Of a stretch of 64,000 bases of DNA, positions 62,240 to 64,000 are shown piece by piece (within the stretch, counting starts at the first letter, position 1; each line of letters begins with the position of its first letter). This stretch comes from Morganella morganii_D (GTDB lineage: Bacteria > Pseudomonadota > Gammaproteobacteria > Enterobacterales > Enterobacteriaceae), in assembly GCA_044772875.1 (NCBI GenBank), contig CP173058.1:1984001-2048000 (forward strand), given 5' to 3'. The translations under genes and the position numbers were made by a program. The notes beneath the pieces are model-generated. The model was not told the origin of the DNA. It worked only from the letters and a program-made list of their open reading frames with translations, and made no database searches.

Positions 62240-62731
62240 TTACTCTGCAGATTTCGGTTTATGTACAATATCTGCGTAATGGCTTTTGTCATCCGGTTTC
62301 GGATAGACGCGGTAAATATATTCATCCGGCGTCACTTTGATATTTTCTACCACACGGGTAAACAGAACTTCCCCTTTGTCATTTTTACCGGTCAGAGTCC
62401 GGGTTTTACCATCGGCGCTGAATGACCAGTCCCCCTGTAATTTCAGCTTACCTTCCGGGGTATACATTTTGACAGAACCGTCTTTTTCATAATCAGCCAG
62501 CCCGAAGAAGCCGGCAACAGTTTCATCGGTGGCAGGAATTGCATTACCATCCTGATCCAGGGCTTCAGTGGTTACCCATGTTTTACCAATCAGATAATCC
62601 GCCGTATTTCCGGATTTCAGTGCAGTGGCTGCAACCGTTTTTTCCTGAGCAGATACGGGTGTCTGCGCTGCCATTGCTGAAAATGAATATGCCGCTGCGA
62701 TAATACCGGCAATCACTGTCAATTTTTTCAT
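62240..62731 (-). CDS. DUF4822 secreted protein
   Basis: A 163-residue protein with a signal peptide (LTVIAGIIAAAYSFSAMAA). The mature part fits DUF4822, a lipocalin-like beta barrel: YLIGKTWVTTEALDQDGNAI, then GFFGLADYEKDGSVKMYTPE and KLQGDWSFSADGKTRTLTG. Probably periplasmic. Function unknown. Monocistronic. Confidence 0.85.
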   Translation of the reverse strand: MKKLTVIAGIIAAAYSFSAMAAQTPVSAQEKTVAATALKSGNTADYLIGKTWVTTEALDQDGNAIPATDETVAGFFGLADYEKDGSVKMYTPEGKLKLQGDWSFSADGKTRTLTGKNDKGEVLFTRVVENIKVTPDEYIYRVYPKPDDKSHYADIVHKPKSAE

Positions 62732-62912
62732 ATCAGTTCCCTTTGTTATTCAGCTTATTGTCTTTGTGTTAATAACAAGTTCAAATATTAATGATAGGCG
62801 GATAAATGTTGTTCGCTCATTTTTTATGTAAGGAATTATAAAATTACTTAAATATCTGCTTTATTTCTGACACAAATTGCCCTGCATTATTCATCCGGAA
62901 TATGGAGAAAAA

Positions 62913-63071
62913 ATGAAGAAATGTGCAGATATTATGATGAATTGTGCAGGGATTATGATTTCACCGTCAGTAAGGGTAAAACGGATTGCCTCCGCAGACG
63001 GCATCGGCAATGATGATACCAACAGCGAAATGAAGTATCAGAAATTAAATCCAAAAGGAATATTAATATGA
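62913..63071 (+). CDS. Short upstream gene translationally coupled to the next
   Basis: A 52-residue frame: MKKCADIMMNCAGIMISPSV, then RVKRIASADGIGNDDTNSEM. TGGAG lies five bases before ATG. Its stop overlaps the start of the following secreted-protein gene (ATGA-type). It may be a leader peptide or regulator of the downstream gene. No family recognised; it could be fortuitous. Confidence 0.4.
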   Translation: MKKCADIMMNCAGIMISPSVRVKRIASADGIGNDDTNSEMKYQKLNPKGILI

Positions 63072-63568
63072 AAAAGATCATTGCCAGTGTTATCGGATTG
63101 AGTTTGTTAGGTGCAGGGTTTACTGCGGCTGCCGCACCAGCCCCGGCAAATCAGCCACAGCAGAATGGTCAGTACATGGATGGTAACGGCAATCATCAGC
63201 GCGGTAACGGCTATTGTGATGGTAACGGCGGACGCCACATGAAGCGCGGAAACCATGACGGACGCGGTTACCAAAAAAACCGGGCACCGGTTTTTCAATC
63301 CTCACTGACAACCGCCACGCCGGGCGAAGCGCTGAAAAAAATGAGCGCGGATGCCCCGGCAATCAATAAAGACGGTAAACAGTATTTTGTGCGTGCCAGT
63401 GTCCGTGATATCAATGGTAACACGCTGTATCAGTCTTCATTATCCACCACAACGCCAAAAGAAGCACTGGTGAAAATGGCGGGTGATGTTCCGGCTGCCG
63501 CATCCGGTCAGCAGTATTATGTCCGTGCCGGTATTATGGAAATTCTGCCGGTTAACACCGCACAATAA
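63068..63568 (+). CDS. Secreted two-repeat protein
   Basis: A 166-residue protein with a signal peptide (ASVIGLSLLGAGFTAAAA). A Gly/Asn/His-rich region (GNGNHQRGNGYCDGNGGRHM) is followed by two tandem repeats of about 38 residues: VFQSSLTTATPGEALKKMSA and LYQSSLSTTTPKEALVKMAG, each ending near QYFVRAS or QYYVRAG. The His/Asn/Gly region could bind metal. Periplasmic or surface location is likely. No family recognised. Confidence 0.65.
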   Translation: MKKIIASVIGLSLLGAGFTAAAAPAPANQPQQNGQYMDGNGNHQRGNGYCDGNGGRHMKRGNHDGRGYQKNRAPVFQSSLTTATPGEALKKMSADAPAINKDGKQYFVRASVRDINGNTLYQSSLSTTTPKEALVKMAGDVPAAASGQQYYVRAGIMEILPVNTAQ

Positions 63569-63587
63569 TCCGCATACAACAGAAACA

Positions 63588-63617
63588 AAAACACCGCGTA
63601 CTGACGCGGTGTTTTTT
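63588..63617. terminator. Terminator between converging genes
   Basis: AACACCGCG/CGCGGTGTT stem and T6 on the plus strand. Confidence 0.88.
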
Positions 63618-63630
63618 ATTATGGCTGATA

Positions 63631-64000
63631 TCAGCTTGCCAGAATCCGGGATTTGCGGCGCACCGCAGATAACAGCATATAAATTGCGGTCGACAACAAC
63701 ACAATAAAGAAGAAATTCATAATGCCATCCGGCTGTTTCATAAACTGCCCGGCCACCAGCGGGCCCGCCGCTGAACCGATACTGTAACAGAACAGCATCA
63801 CCTGTGTTGCCGCCACAATCACATTCGCGGTGAGCGTGTCACACGCCAGCGTGATCGCCACCGGATACAGGGCAAAGGAGGACATGCCCAGCAATGTCAG
63901 CGCTGCCACCATCACCAGATAATGGCCGGAAAGATAAATCATTCCTATCGCAAATACCCCGGCGAGAGACACCATGGACAGCAATAATACTTTGCTCATC
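63631..64000 (-). CDS. MFS transporter, C-terminal part (YcaD-like), runs off the window
   Basis: The last 122 codons of a major facilitator protein, with four membrane segments: LAGVFAIGMIYLSGHYLVMV, then LLGMSSFALYPVAITLACDT and SIGSAAGPLVAGQFM. LYPVAITLACD and YSIGSAAGP match the C-terminal half of YcaD-type MFS proteins. The frame is open at the window edge, so the start lies beyond 64000. Substrate unknown. Confidence 0.8.
   Translation of the reverse strand, partial: MSKVLLLSMVSLAGVFAIGMIYLSGHYLVMVAALTLLGMSSFALYPVAITLACDTLTANVIVAATQVMLFCYSIGSAAGPLVAGQFMKQPDGIMNFFFIVLLSTAIYMLLSAVRRKSRILAS

Overview
The window looks like the chromosome of a Morganella-type member of the Morganellaceae. 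This is inferred from gene content and order, not from a database search. The backbone follows enterobacterial order in several blocks: glyW-cysT-leuZ/pgsA/uvrC/uvrY; Val and Lys tRNAs/gltX/Ala tRNAs; ypeB-like/ligA/zipA/cysZ/cysK/ptsH/ptsI/crr. To these it adds tyrosine phenol-lyase with a tyrosine permease, a combination well known from Morganella morganii.

Layout. (1) 1-9070 is the inner end of a P4-like integrative element. It has a P4-type integrase facing the 3' end of tRNA-Leu(UAA), AlpA-type and Rha-type regulators, an Icd-like gene heading a packed operon of small genes and a primase zinc-finger fragment, a P63C protein, and an AT-rich cargo gene beside the integrase. Its far end lies outside the window. 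(2) 9071-45200 is mostly core. It holds three tRNAs, pgsA, uvrC, a uvrY with a degenerate receiver, tdcB-tdcC, a Fur-boxed five-gene ferrous-iron operon (fetP, cupredoxin, efeU, efeO, efeB), ygjV, a HIT protein, five tRNAs, gltX, two tRNA-Ala, a divergent SDR/MarR pair, ligA-zipA, cysZ, cysK, the pts operon, uspF, and a hydrolase/TetR/SGNH group. It ends in an AT-rich scar region with a toxin-like fragment. (3) 45373-54341 is a 9-kb P22-like prophage remnant in the tRNA-Thr(CGU) gene, bounded by 45-bp direct repeats. A fragment of an older integrase lies just outside its left end. (4) 54373-64000 holds tpl with a 1.3-kb AT-rich regulatory region (TyrR and CRP-like sites), the tyrosine permease, a nucleoside transporter divergent from a DeoD-like phosphorylase, several small secreted proteins, and the end of a YcaD-like MFS transporter.

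How it fits together. Tpl and its permease form a tyrosine catabolic unit. TdcC and TdcB form a threonine/serine catabolic unit. CysZ and CysK take sulfate toward cysteine. HPr, EI and EIIA-Glc are the general PTS components. The iron operon imports Fe(II) under predicted Fur control.

The most interesting items are: (a) a prophage protein at 47058-49208 whose N-terminus is a P22 gp26-type tail needle, followed by a long beta-rich tailspike-like region, convergent with an O-antigen-type acyltransferase gene; (b) a two-gene cassette next to the prophage repressor ending in a HEPN-like protein; (c) a UvrY homologue lacking the receiver acidic pair and conserved lysine; (d) an unknown cargo gene beside the P4-type integrase; and (e) an orphan intrinsic terminator downstream of a near-consensus CRP site in the 1.3-kb gap upstream of tdcB.
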